Source: Lachnospiraceae bacterium (lineage in GTDB: Bacteria > Bacillota > Clostridia > Lachnospirales > Lachnospiraceae). Taken from it: DNA of 17,559 bases. Shown in pieces: positions 1-7,458 of the stretch. Both the position numbers and the translations under genes were made by a program. The notes under the pieces were generated by a model. That model saw only the letters and a list, made by a program, of their open reading frames with translations, searched no databases and had not been told where the DNA came from. Position 1 is the stretch's first letter, and the number at the start of each line of letters is the position of its first letter. Location of the stretch: contig CAADTP010000020.1 in the NCBI GenBank assembly GCA_900751995.1, forward strand, positions 1-17,559. The letters run 5' to 3'.

Positions 1-138
1 AAAAATCATTCCCGCAATCTGCACGCCCCACTTTGCGGTATATTTTGCCCGAATTCAGTTGCCGTAGCCCGCTACGGCGCCTTCATCCGGACAAAATCTC
101 CCACAAATTGTGACGCACATCTTGCAGAAAGCCTTTTT
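1..138. repeat. Long imperfect palindrome, possibly cut by the window edge
   Basis: The sequence folds on itself around a centre at 69/70. Positions 61-68 (GCCGTAGC) pair perfectly with 71-78. Extending outward without gaps, 47 of the 68 positions in the left arm are complementary to the right arm, ending with AAAAA at 1-5 against TTTTT at 134-138. No open reading frame of note covers it. It looks like a dispersed palindromic (MITE- or REP-like) intergenic element; that classification is inference. The left end probably continues outside the window. Confidence 0.6.
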
Positions 139-261
139 CAAACACGCTCTAGCATTATAAATATGGAAACTGACAGAAGATGTTATTCTAGGTGAAAGCG
201 TGAATAACACGTGTTTTTTGCGTGTAAAAAGCTTTTCCGGAGTAACATTTTTGCGTTTAAC

Positions 262-277
262 CGGATGCTTTTATCCG
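262..277 (+). repeat. Small hairpin repeat, copy 1
   Basis: CGGAT-GCTTTT-ATCCG: a 5-bp stem with a GCTTTT loop. An identical 16-mer starts 65 nt downstream, and a covarying version lies upstream of the TetR gene at 15336-15351. Confidence 0.6.
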
Positions 278-326
278 CTGGACTAGGATAAACGGCATGG
301 CAGCGATCAGCTGCAGTGTGATATAG

Positions 327-342
327 CGGATGCTTTTATCCG
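327..342 (+). repeat. Small hairpin repeat, copy 2, next to the mnmE ribosome site
   Basis: Same CGGAT-GCTTTT-ATCCG hairpin as copy 1, followed by TTTGA and the mnmE ribosome site; it ends 21 nt before the ATG. Its flanks (AGCG before, CGTTTGA after) match those of the copy at 15336, so the conserved unit is about 23 nt, 325-347. Confidence 0.65.
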
Positions 343-363
343 TTTGACAAAGGAGAGTGAAAA

Positions 364-1740
364 ATGGAAGAGACAACGATTGCTGCGATTTCCACAGCCA
401 TGAGCGCATCGGGAATCGGGATCGTCAGGATCAGTGGCCCGGAGGCTTTTGAGATCGCATCCGGAGTATACCGTTCCAAGGGTGGAAAAAAATCTCTGAA
501 AAACGTCCCAAGCCACACCATCCATTATGGATATATTTATGATAACGAAGAAATGGTAGACGAAGTGCTGGTCATGGCCATGCGCGGACCACGGACATAC
601 ACAGGAGAAGATACCATAGAAATCGACTGCCACGGCGGCGTTTTAGCCATGAAAAAGGTACTGGAAACTGTGTTGAAAAACGGAGCCATTATTGCCGAGC
701 CGGGAGAATTTACCAAGCGTGCATTCCTCAATGGAAGGATCGATCTTTCCCAGGCGGAGGCCGTTATGGACGTGATACAGTCCAAAAATGAGTACTCATT
801 AAAGAATTCTGTAGGACAATTAAAAGGTTCAGTCCGAAAAACTGTACAGCAGATCAGAGAAAAGCTACTGTACCATATAGCGTACATTGAATCGGCATTA
901 GACGATCCGGAGCACTATGATCTGACAGGATATTCTGAAGAATTAGAGCAGATCGTAGCAGAAGAAAAAGAAAAAATACAGAACCTGTTAAAAACAGCCG
1001 GAGACGGAAAGATCATACAGGAAGGTATCCGTACCGTGATCCTGGGCAAGCCGAACGCAGGGAAATCTTCTCTGCTGAACCTGCTTCTGGGAGAGGACAG
1101 AGCCATCGTGACCGATATCGCAGGAACCACCAGAGACGTACTGGAAGAGTATATCAACCTGCATGGGATCACATTAAAGATCGCTGACACAGCCGGAATC
1201 CGCCAGACAGAAGACATCGTAGAGAAAATCGGCGTATCCAAAGCCAAGGAAATGGCAGCAGACGCAGATCTGATCCTCTATGTCGTAGATTCCTCCGTAC
1301 CGTTAGATGAAAATGACGAAGAAATCATAAAAATTTTGCAAGAGAAAAAGACAATTGTCCTCTACAGCAAGACAGACCTTGAATCTGCTATAGATATAGA
1401 GGATTTAAAGAGCAGAATAAACCAGCCGGTGATCCCAATCTCCGCAAAAGAAGAAACCGGGATCACAGACCTGGAAGAAAAAATCCGGGAAATGTTCTTC
1501 AGTGGGGAGATTGACTTCAATGATGAAGTCTACATCACCAATGAACGCCACAGACAAGAGCTTTTAAAAGCACAGGAAAGTCTTTCTCTGGTAGAAAATA
1601 GCATAGAAAGCGGAATGCCGGAGGATTTTTATTCCATAGACCTGACAGATGCATACGAAAGTCTGGGACGGATTCTGGGAGAATCACTTGGGGAAGACCT
1701 TGTTAATGAGATATTTTCTAAATTTTGTATGGGGAAATAA
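364..1740 (+). CDS. mnmE: tRNA modification GTPase MnmE
   Basis: MnmE works with MnmG in the cytoplasm to install the (carboxymethyl)aminomethyl group at C5 of wobble uridine 34 in several tRNAs, using GTP and a folate one-carbon donor. The 458 residues match the family length. An N-terminal folate-binding/dimerisation domain (about 1-120) is followed by a helical domain that holds the inserted G domain: G1 GKPNAGKS (228-235), G2 within DIAGTTRDV, G3 DTAGIR, G5 ISAKE. The C-terminal FCMGK carries the conserved catalytic cysteine. The G4 motif reads SKTD (335-338) rather than the usual NKxD. The start is fixed by AAAGGAG eight bases upstream of the ATG. mnmG follows on the same strand, but only after 817 bp of repeats. 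Confidence 0.97.
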   Translation: MEETTIAAISTAMSASGIGIVRISGPEAFEIASGVYRSKGGKKSLKNVPSHTIHYGYIYDNEEMVDEVLVMAMRGPRTYTGEDTIEIDCHGGVLAMKKVLETVLKNGAIIAEPGEFTKRAFLNGRIDLSQAEAVMDVIQSKNEYSLKNSVGQLKGSVRKTVQQIREKLLYHIAYIESALDDPEHYDLTGYSEELEQIVAEEKEKIQNLLKTAGDGKIIQEGIRTVILGKPNAGKSSLLNLLLGEDRAIVTDIAGTTRDVLEEYINLHGITLKIADTAGIRQTEDIVEKIGVSKAKEMAADADLILYVVDSSVPLDENDEEIIKILQEKKTIVLYSKTDLESAIDIEDLKSRINQPVIPISAKEETGITDLEEKIREMFFSGEIDFNDEVYITNERHRQELLKAQESLSLVENSIESGMPEDFYSIDLTDAYESLGRILGESLGEDLVNEIFSKFCMGK

Positions 1741-1743
1741 TAA

Positions 1744-1916
1744 CCGCATGGGCTGCGGAGGCCCCGGTCGAATGGCCGCATGGATTGCGGAATCCCGGCC
1801 GTATATGCCGCATGGATTGCGGAACTCCGGTCGTATAACCGCATAGATTGCGGCTCCCTGCTGTATGCCACATGGACTGCGGAAGCCCGCAGAGTGTAGA
1901 TCACATTGGAATGTGA
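1744..1916 (+). repeat. Tandem palindromic repeat array 1 (five units)
   Basis: Five units each begin with a 15-nt hairpin core, CCGCATGGATTGCGG or a close variant (stem CCGCA/TGCGG). Cores start at 1744, 1776, 1808, 1839 and 1868, so the spacing is 32, 32, 31 and 29. Linkers are similar (CCCGGCCGTATATG type). The array ends with a separate perfect hairpin, TCACATT-gg-AATGTGA (1901-1916). It begins 3 nt after the mnmE stop. There are no unique spacers, so it is not CRISPR. Confidence 0.85.
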
Positions 1917-1917
1917 G

Positions 1918-2070
1918 AAAACCGCAAAGGGGCACAAGGCCGCGCCCCTCTGCACACCCCTGGGCCTTTTTTATATAGTGCAGCGATTGTGGAAAGCTGA
2001 AAGAAACTAACTTGTGTCTGTATGCTTCTGTATCGGCAATTCGACACTGAGCCGAAATGTATCAAACGGA
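1918..2070 (+). repeat. Repeated terminator-like element, copy A (+)
   Basis: It begins AAAACCGCAAAGGGGC and contains AGGGGC (1926-1931), whose partner GCCCCT lies just downstream. The loop holds AAGGCC, which can pair with GGCC followed by a T run (to 1972). A second block with TGTCTGTATGCTTC (2015-2028) and GAGCCGA follows. All these blocks recur in inverted orientation at 2260-2410 with similar internal spacing. It probably terminates or attenuates transcription leaving mnmE; that is inference. Confidence 0.7.
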
Positions 2071-2100
2071 ACTTTGTATATTTCTGTAGGATATATTGTT

Positions 2101-2237
2101 GCATAATATAGATTACGGAGACCCGGCCGTATATGCCGCATGGGTTGTGGAACCTCGGCCGCATATGCCGCATAGATTGCGGCTCCCTGCTGTACGCCAC
2201 ATGGATTGCAGAATTCCGCAGACGTGCATCGCACGTC
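2101..2237 (+). repeat. Tandem palindromic repeat array 2 (three clear units plus one degraded)
   Basis: Same unit as array 1. Clear cores start at 2136 (CCGCATGGGTTGTGG), 2168 (CCGCATAGATTGCGG) and 2197 (CCACATGGATTGCAG), spaced 32 and 29; a degraded unit lies at 2101-2118. The last two units and their linker match the last two units of array 1 in order and type, so one array probably derives from the other. It ends with a perfect hairpin, GACGTGC-atc-GCACGTC (2221-2237). Confidence 0.8.
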
Positions 2238-2259
2238 GAGAACCTCATTACAGTTCCAC

Positions 2260-2410
2260 TGCAACCCCCTCGGCACAACGTTCCGCATCCAATACCGAAG
2301 CATACAGACAAAAGTCAACACCGTATCACACACCACAACCCAAGAACTCCTAAAAAAAAGCCCGAGGGGTGTGCAGAGGGGCCGTGGCTTTACGGCCCCT
2401 TTGCGGTTTT
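2260..2410 (-). repeat. Repeated terminator-like element, copy B (-)
   Basis: Inverted, diverged copy of the element at 1918-2070. Read on the minus strand from 2410 it starts AAAACCGCAAAGGGGC, then forms a perfect 9-bp stem AGGGGCCGT/ACGGCCCCT whose loop is AAAGCC. That loop is complementary to the downstream GGCTTT that runs into eight Ts (to 2352). The block with TGTCTGTATGCTTC lies at 2297-2310, 42 nt past the T run, against 43 nt in copy A. Confidence 0.7.
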
Positions 2411-2557
2411 CCACAGCTTCCCAAAGCAAAAAAACCAGGCCCTCTGCCAAGAAAGTAAAAATAAAACCAAAAACCAACCACACAATAAACAAAGAAAAAG
2501 AAAATCACAAAGAAAAATAAAGAAAAAGAATAAGAGAAAAAATAAAGGAGAAAAAGC
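2411..2557 (+). promoter_or_regulatory. A-rich leader before mnmG
   Basis: The last ~110 nt before mnmG are almost free of T and G, being mostly A with scattered C and AAAGAAA-type runs. They end in the ribosome site AAAGGAG. Such a leader would stay unstructured and favour ribosome loading. No clear promoter is visible; a weak CATAAT at 2102-2107 lacks a good -35. Short reading frames here have repeat-derived sequences and are not called as genes. Confidence 0.4.
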
Positions 2558-4447
2558 ATGAAAAATCTGGAACAGTTTTTCGACATCATAGTAGTAGGCG
2601 CCGGCCACGCAGGCTGTGAAGCATCACTGGCATGCGCCCGCTTAGGGCTCAACACAGTCATGTTCACAGTCAGCGTAGACAGCATCGCCCTTATGCCCTG
2701 CAACCCTAACGTAGGCGGCAGCTCCAAAGGCCATCTCGTCCGTGAGCTGGATGCTCTCGGTGGGGAAATGGGTAAAAACATAGACAAAACCTTCATCCAG
2801 TCCAAAATGCTCAACCAGTCCAAAGGCCCTGCAGTCCATTCCCTTCGTGCACAGGCCGATAAACAGGCCTACAGCACAGAAATGAGAAAGACACTGGAAA
2901 ATACAGAGAACTTAACCATCCGCCAGGGTGAAGTGACCGAGCTTCTGGTAGAAGACGGGCACATCACCGGTGTAAAAACCTTCTCAGGAGCCACCTACCA
3001 CGCAAAAGCTGTAGTCCTCTGTACAGGAACCTACCTCAAGGCCCGCTGCATTTACGGCGACGTCAGCAACTATACAGGACCGAACGGCCTTCAGGCAGCC
3101 AATTACCTTACGGATTCCCTGAAAAAGCTGGGGATCGAAATGTTCCGCTTCAAAACAGGAACTCCGGCCAGAATCGCCGGAAACACCATTGATTATTCTA
3201 AGATGGAAGAGCAGTTCGGAGATGAAAGAGTCGTACCGTTCTCTTTTTCCACAGACCCGGAATCTGTACAGATCGAGCAGAAATCCTGCTGGCTGACCTA
3301 TACAAACGAAAAAACACACGAGATCATCCGTGCAAATCTGGACAGATCCCCCCTTTATTCCGGAATGATCGAAGGAACCGGACCACGTTACTGTCCGTCC
3401 ATTGAGGATAAAGTAGTTCGTTTTGCAGACAAAAAACGCCATCAGGTATTTATTGAACCGGAAGGTCTTTACACAAATGAAATGTACATCGGCGGAATGT
3501 CCAGCTCCCTGCCGGAGGATGTCCAGTACGAGATGTACCATTCCGTACCGGGTCTGGAGAACGCCAGGATCGTAAAAAATGCTTACGCTATTGAGTATGA
3601 CTGCATCAATCCGCGCCAGCTCTATCCCACACTGGAATTCAAAAAGATCAAGGGCCTTTTCAGCGGCGGACAGTTTAACGGAAGCTCAGGATATGAGGAA
3701 GCAGCCGCTCAGGGCCTCATAGCGGGAATTAATGCAGCTATGGAGGTAAAAGGCCGGGAACAGCTGATTTTGGACCGCTCAGAGGCATATATTGGCGTTC
3801 TCATCGATGATCTGGTAACAAAGGAGAACCATGAGCCGTACCGAATGATGACAAGCCGTGCTGAGTACCGTCTGCTCCTCCGCCAGGACAACGCAGATCT
3901 TCGTCTTCGCAAAAAAGGCTGGGAGGTCGGCCTGATCGATGATGAGACATACCATAAATTACAGGAAAAAGAGCGCCGGATCCAGGAAGAGATCGAGAGA
4001 GTGGAACATGCAACCGTAGGTGGTTCTGCAGAGGTACAGAGCCTTCTGGAATCTCTGAACAGTACCCTTCTGAAATCCGGAACCACCATTGCAGAGCTGA
4101 TCCGTCGGCCGGAGCTTAACTATAAGGTGCTTGCACCCATCGATAAAGAAAGACCGGAGCTTCCGGAAGATGTATGTGAGCAGGTAGAGATCAACATCAA
4201 ATATGATGGCTACATCCGCCGCCAGATGAAGCAGGTAGAGCAGTTTAAGAAACTGGAGCAGAAAAAGCTTCCGGAAGACATTGATTACGAAGATGTAGGA
4301 AGCCTCCGCATTGAGGCACGCCAGAAGCTGGAAGCCTACAGACCGGTGTCCATCGGTCAGGCGTCCCGTATCTCCGGTGTATCCCCGGCTGACATTTCCG
4401 TGCTTCTTGTATATCTGGAAAGCAGATCCGGACATAAACACGGATAA
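2558..4447 (+). CDS. mnmG: tRNA uridine-34 modification enzyme MnmG (FAD-dependent)
   Basis: MnmG (GidA) is the FAD- and NADH-using partner of MnmE in U34 modification of tRNA. At 629 residues it has the usual length. The N-terminal FAD-binding fingerprint is VGAGHAGCEAS. The conserved CNPNVGGSSKGHL segment carries one active-site region, and GPRYCPSIED places the second conserved cysteine at residue 279. GGQFNGSSGYEEAAAQG and MMTSRAEYRLLLRQDNADLR are family signatures in the second half, followed by the helical C-terminal domain that binds MnmE. AAAGGAG upstream fixes the start. rsmG follows after 45 bp, consistent with co-transcription. Confidence 0.97.
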   Translation: MKNLEQFFDIIVVGAGHAGCEASLACARLGLNTVMFTVSVDSIALMPCNPNVGGSSKGHLVRELDALGGEMGKNIDKTFIQSKMLNQSKGPAVHSLRAQADKQAYSTEMRKTLENTENLTIRQGEVTELLVEDGHITGVKTFSGATYHAKAVVLCTGTYLKARCIYGDVSNYTGPNGLQAANYLTDSLKKLGIEMFRFKTGTPARIAGNTIDYSKMEEQFGDERVVPFSFSTDPESVQIEQKSCWLTYTNEKTHEIIRANLDRSPLYSGMIEGTGPRYCPSIEDKVVRFADKKRHQVFIEPEGLYTNEMYIGGMSSSLPEDVQYEMYHSVPGLENARIVKNAYAIEYDCINPRQLYPTLEFKKIKGLFSGGQFNGSSGYEEAAAQGLIAGINAAMEVKGREQLILDRSEAYIGVLIDDLVTKENHEPYRMMTSRAEYRLLLRQDNADLRLRKKGWEVGLIDDETYHKLQEKERRIQEEIERVEHATVGGSAEVQSLLESLNSTLLKSGTTIAELIRRPELNYKVLAPIDKERPELPEDVCEQVEINIKYDGYIRRQMKQVEQFKKLEQKKLPEDIDYEDVGSLRIEARQKLEAYRPVSIGQASRISGVSPADISVLLVYLESRSGHKHG

Positions 4448-4492
4448 TACAACGAATAACAATAAAACACAGAAAATAAGAGAGGAAGCTGC

Positions 4493-5212
4493 ATGTACAA
4501 TTTAGAAATCCTGGAAAAAGGCTGCGAGGAGCTTGGGATCACACTCAGTGACACGCAGAAAAACCAGTTTATCCGATTCTACGAATATCTTGTAGAAAAA
4601 AACAAAGTCATGAACCTCACCGGTATCACAGAATTTGACGAGGTTCTCGTGAAACATTTCCTGGACAGCCTCTGCTGCGTCAAGGCTGTAGATATGGGTA
4701 AAATAAAAACCGTTATGGACATCGGAACCGGCGCCGGATTCCCGGGTGTTCCCCTGAAGATTGCCTTCCCGGAGGTGGAAGCCTGTCTTCTGGATTCCCT
4801 CAATAAAAGAGTAAAATTCCTGGAAGAAACCTTTGCGCTCCTGGGCCTGGAGGGGATTTCCGCCATTCACGGAAGAGCTGAAGAATATGCAAAAAACAAA
4901 GCCTACAGAGAAAAATATGATCTCTGCGTATCCAGAGCAGTATCCGGACTTGCAACCCTGTCTGAATACTGTCTCCCGTATGTAAAAGTCGGAGGGCTTT
5001 TTGTCTCCTATAAATCCGGTTCTGTAAAGGAAGAAGCAGAAGCAGCAGAGAAAGCAGTAAAGATCCTTGGTGGAAAGATCAGGGATATTCAGTACTTTGA
5101 CCTTCCAGGCTCCGAGATCGGCCGCTCCCTGGTCATTATCGAGAAGGTAAAAAATACCCCGGGCAAATATCCGAGAAAAGCCGGAACACCGCTCAGAGAG
5201 CCACTGGCATAA
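4493..5212 (+). CDS. rsmG: 16S rRNA (guanine-527-N7)-methyltransferase RsmG
   Basis: RsmG (GidB) uses S-adenosylmethionine to methylate N7 of G527 in 16S rRNA of the small subunit; loss of the family member gives low-level streptomycin resistance in other bacteria. The 239 residues match the family. The SAM-binding motif I is DIGTGAGFPGVPL, the acidic motif II region is LLDSLNKRVKFLEE, and CVSRAVSGLATL and GGLFVSYKSG are typical later motifs. The C-terminal YPRKAGTPLREPL is also characteristic. The site GAGAGGAAG precedes the ATG. A strong terminator follows at 5218-5262, so this ends the modification gene cluster. parA-parB, which often follow rsmG in Firmicutes, are absent here. Confidence 0.96.
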   Translation: MYNLEILEKGCEELGITLSDTQKNQFIRFYEYLVEKNKVMNLTGITEFDEVLVKHFLDSLCCVKAVDMGKIKTVMDIGTGAGFPGVPLKIAFPEVEACLLDSLNKRVKFLEETFALLGLEGISAIHGRAEEYAKNKAYREKYDLCVSRAVSGLATLSEYCLPYVKVGGLFVSYKSGSVKEEAEAAEKAVKILGGKIRDIQYFDLPGSEIGRSLVIIEKVKNTPGKYPRKAGTPLREPLA

Positions 5213-5217
5213 GATAC

Positions 5218-5262
5218 CTCCTGTCGAACAAAGGCAAAATCTGTCCGACAGGAGATTTTTTT
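5218..5262 (+). terminator. Rho-independent terminator after rsmG
   Basis: Perfect 9-bp stem CTCCTGTCG (5218-5226) / CGACAGGAG (5246-5254), followed by A and seven Ts (5256-5262). It begins six bases after the rsmG stop. Confidence 0.9.
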
Positions 5263-5274
5263 GTCCGGGAGTTT

Positions 5275-5331
5275 CACAAAATTATCACAAATTTATCCTA
5301 CTTTTATCACAAATTACTTTTACACTATAAT
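5275..5331 (+). promoter_or_regulatory. Promoter of the ABC operon with phased CACAAA repeats
   Basis: Perfect -10 TATAAT at 5326-5331, with TTATCA (5304-5309) 16 bp upstream as a 4/6 match to the -35 consensus. CACAAA occurs at 5275, 5286 and 5308, that is 11 and 22 bp apart, on one face of the helix; the third copy overlaps the -35. The repeats could bind an activator or repressor. Predicted transcription start is about 5338. Confidence 0.6.
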
Positions 5332-5340
5332 CCGATAGAG

Positions 5341-5490
5341 ATGCCCCTGGATTCCCCCATTCTCTGTTTCATCCAGGGGCATTTTCTATTGGTATTGAAA
5401 AGACGCCAGAGTCAAGGGCTTCAGTTTCAGGACCTTTTGCCTCTGGCATCTTATAAAATGGGAAATCGATAATTAAAAAAAGTATTTCCC
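5341..5490 (+). promoter_or_regulatory. Structured leader with three hairpins before the ABC operon
   Basis: Three successive stems lie between the promoter and the first gene. The first is a perfect 12-bp stem ATGCCCCTGGAT (5341-5352) / ATCCAGGGGCAT (5371-5382), followed by a short T stretch. The second is an 11-of-12-bp stem, 5400-5411 with 5441-5452. The third is GGGAAAT (5460-5466) / ATTTCCC (5484-5490). The first begins a few nucleotides after the predicted transcription start, so it may protect the 5' end or act as an early attenuator. I recognise no known riboswitch. Confidence 0.5.
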
Positions 5491-5514
5491 TGAGAATAAA
5501 AGGAGGAGAGTAAA

Positions 5515-6585
5515 GTGATCGAAGTAAGTAATCTGGTCAAAAAGTATGGCGATCATACTGCAGTTGACCATCTTTCCTTTCAGATCGAAAAGGGGAAAAT
5601 TTACGGATTCCTGGGCCCCAACGGTGCAGGAAAATCAACAACTATGAACATGATCACAGGATACATTGCTTCCACAGAAGGAAAAGTGATGATCGATGGT
5701 CATGATATTCTGGAGGAACCGGAGGCAGCCAAGAAATGTATCGGCTATCTGCCGGAAATGCCGCCGCTCTATTTTGACATGACTGTTCTTGAGTACATGA
5801 AATTTGCGGCTGATCTGAAAAAAATCCCAAGAAACCAAAAAGACAAACAGATAAAAGAAGTCATGGATATGGTAAAGATCACAGACATGAAAGACCGTCT
5901 GATCAAAAACCTTTCCAAAGGTTATCGCCAGAGGGTGGGCCTTGCACAGGCAATCCTGGGATATCCTGAAGTGATCATCCTGGATGAGCCGACAGTAGGA
6001 CTTGACCCGAAGCAGATCATCGAGATCCGTGATCTGATCAAAGGCCTGAAGCAGAAGCACACGGTTATCCTAAGCTCCCATATCCTTTCCGAGGTAAGAG
6101 CAGTGTGTGATTATGTTCTGATCATTTCCCATGGAAAGCTGGTAGCCAGCGATACACCGGATAATCTGGAACGTCTGGCAGCAGGCTCCAACAGCCTCCT
6201 TATGAAGGTAAAAGGCGAGAAAGACACGATTCGAAAAGCTCTGGAAACGATCGAAGGCGTAACCGGGGTGGAAATGTCCTATGACAGCGATGAGAAATTG
6301 TGGAAAACAAAACTTTCCATTCAGGAAAATGTGGATATCCGTGAAAAAGTCTTCTACGCTATGGCAAAAGCGAACTGTCCAATCTACGAAATGCAGGTTA
6401 AGAGAGTTTCCCTTGAGGATGTATTCCTTGAGCTTACCGAAGGAGAGAAAAAATCCGCCGGAAAACCGGAAAGCTCACAGTGGAAACCGGTAGAAGACAG
6501 ATCATCGGAAGAAGAAAAAACTCAGGAAGAAAAAAACGGGGAACCAGAGAAGGCTTCTGATGAGAAAGAGGGGGATCAGTCATGA
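5515..6585 (+). CDS. ABC transporter ATPase (GldA/CcmA-like)
   Basis: Cytoplasmic nucleotide-binding subunit of an ABC-2 type exporter, powering the permease encoded next. Motifs in order: Walker A GPNGAGKSTT (about 36-45), Q-loop region YLPEMPPLYF, signature LSKGYRQRVGLAQA, Walker B VIILDEPTVGLDP, and H-loop SSHILSEV. The ATPase core is followed by a DUF4162-like C-terminal part to about residue 311. A strongly charged tail of about 45 residues (E, K, S and D-rich) has no recognisable domain. The start is GTG, chosen because AAAGGAGGAGAG lies directly upstream. Its stop overlaps the next ATG by four bases (ATGA), indicating translational coupling. The cargo cannot be read from the sequence. 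Confidence 0.92.
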   Translation: MIEVSNLVKKYGDHTAVDHLSFQIEKGKIYGFLGPNGAGKSTTMNMITGYIASTEGKVMIDGHDILEEPEAAKKCIGYLPEMPPLYFDMTVLEYMKFAADLKKIPRNQKDKQIKEVMDMVKITDMKDRLIKNLSKGYRQRVGLAQAILGYPEVIILDEPTVGLDPKQIIEIRDLIKGLKQKHTVILSSHILSEVRAVCDYVLIISHGKLVASDTPDNLERLAAGSNSLLMKVKGEKDTIRKALETIEGVTGVEMSYDSDEKLWKTKLSIQENVDIREKVFYAMAKANCPIYEMQVKRVSLEDVFLELTEGEKKSAGKPESSQWKPVEDRSSEEEKTQEEKNGEPEKASDEKEGDQS

Positions 6586-7445
6586 CAGCGATTTTTAAAA
6601 GAGAACTGAAAAGCTATCTGACCTCCATGGTTGGATATCTCTTCATATTTTTTGTCCTGGTGCTGACCGGAATTTATTTTTCCGCATATCAGCTTTCAGG
6701 CGGCTATTCAAAATTTGAAACTACCTTAAGCGCACTGACCTTTGTGTTCTTGATCGGTGTGCCGATCCTTTCCATGCGTGTACTTGCAGAAGAGCGCAAG
6801 CAGAAAACGGATCAGCTTCTTCTGACCGCACCGGTATCTGTATGGGATATCGTATTTGGAAAATATCTTGCACTGGTAGCTGTGTTTGCCATTCCGGTCG
6901 TGATCATGTGCGTTTATCCTCTGATCATGAGTAAGTTTGGAACGATTTCCTATGCTTCCGCATACACCGGGATCCTGGGATTTTTCCTTCTGGGATGCGC
7001 GAATCTGGCGATCGGTGTATTTATGTCAGCACTTACAGAAAGCCAGGTAATTGCAGCAGTACTTACTTTTGTATTCCTGTTCGCCTTCTATATGATGAAC
7101 GGAATTTCCTCATTCTTTTCACAGACCTCCATGTCAACCGCAGTGGCATTCGGACTTCTGATCGTGGCGATCGCGATCATCATTTATACCATGATCAAAA
7201 ATGTCCTGATCTCTGTAGTGATCGGAGCTGTGGGAGAGATTGCCCTTGTGATCGTATACGTTGTAAAATCCAGTATTTTCCAGGGTGGTATCCAGAAGGT
7301 ACTGAACGTATTTAACCTGAGCGGACATTATGATAATTTTACAAACGGCGTGTTTGACGTGACAGGAATCGTTTATTTTATTTCTGTTATTGCGATTTGC
7401 CTGTTCCTTACCATGCAGTCCATTCAGAAGAGACGCTGGAACTAG
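6582..7445 (+). CDS. ABC-2 type permease (GldF-like)
   Basis: Integral membrane subunit pairing with the upstream ATPase. The 287 residues contain about six to eight hydrophobic segments, near residues 17-38, 48-68, 95-117, 126-150, 155-177, 188-230 and 262-280. The segment VRAL-type junction after the second helix (MRVLAEERKQKTDQLLLTAP) is typical of ABC-2 permeases that contact the ATPase through a cytoplasmic loop. Together with the following GldG-like gene the order matches the GldA-GldF-GldG layout known from Bacteroidetes, but no gliding is implied in a Firmicute. The start overlaps the previous stop. The next gene begins 13 bp after this stop. Confidence 0.9.
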   Translation: MTAIFKRELKSYLTSMVGYLFIFFVLVLTGIYFSAYQLSGGYSKFETTLSALTFVFLIGVPILSMRVLAEERKQKTDQLLLTAPVSVWDIVFGKYLALVAVFAIPVVIMCVYPLIMSKFGTISYASAYTGILGFFLLGCANLAIGVFMSALTESQVIAAVLTFVFLFAFYMMNGISSFFSQTSMSTAVAFGLLIVAIAIIIYTMIKNVLISVVIGAVGEIALVIVYVVKSSIFQGGIQKVLNVFNLSGHYDNFTNGVFDVTGIVYFISVIAICLFLTMQSIQKRRWN

Positions 7446-7458
7446 GGGGTGAAGGGAA

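Larger units (their letters stand above)
139..363 (+). promoter_or_regulatory. mnmE upstream leader, no clear promoter
   Basis: No gene is visible here and I find no convincing -35/-10 pair. The stretch holds two copies of a 16-nt hairpin (262-277 and 327-342), a short GCAGC/GCTGC stem near 302-316, and the strong ribosome site AAAGGAG just before the mnmE ATG. The yidC-jag genes that often precede mnmE in Firmicutes are not in this window. Confidence 0.4.

Noticed and set aside
206..215. AACACGTGTT as a third parS
   Set aside because: It shares only the CACGTG core; the outer bases do not fit TGTTNCACGTGAAACA.
1744..2237. CRISPR array
   Set aside because: Units are contiguous degenerate repeats with similar linkers, no unique spacers and no cas genes.
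1629..2561. Several short reading frames of 65-160 codons on both strands in the mnmE-mnmG gap
   Set aside because: They lie over palindromic repeats, give the same low-complexity peptides in many frames, overlap each other and lack ribosome sites.
5283..5313. DnaA boxes near TTATCACAA
   Set aside because: They lack the full TTATNCACA spacing; no cluster of true boxes or AT-rich unwinding region is visible, so no oriC is called.
5341..5452. Known riboswitch upstream of the ABC operon
   Set aside because: The stems have no conserved junction or loop sequence that I recognise from a named class.
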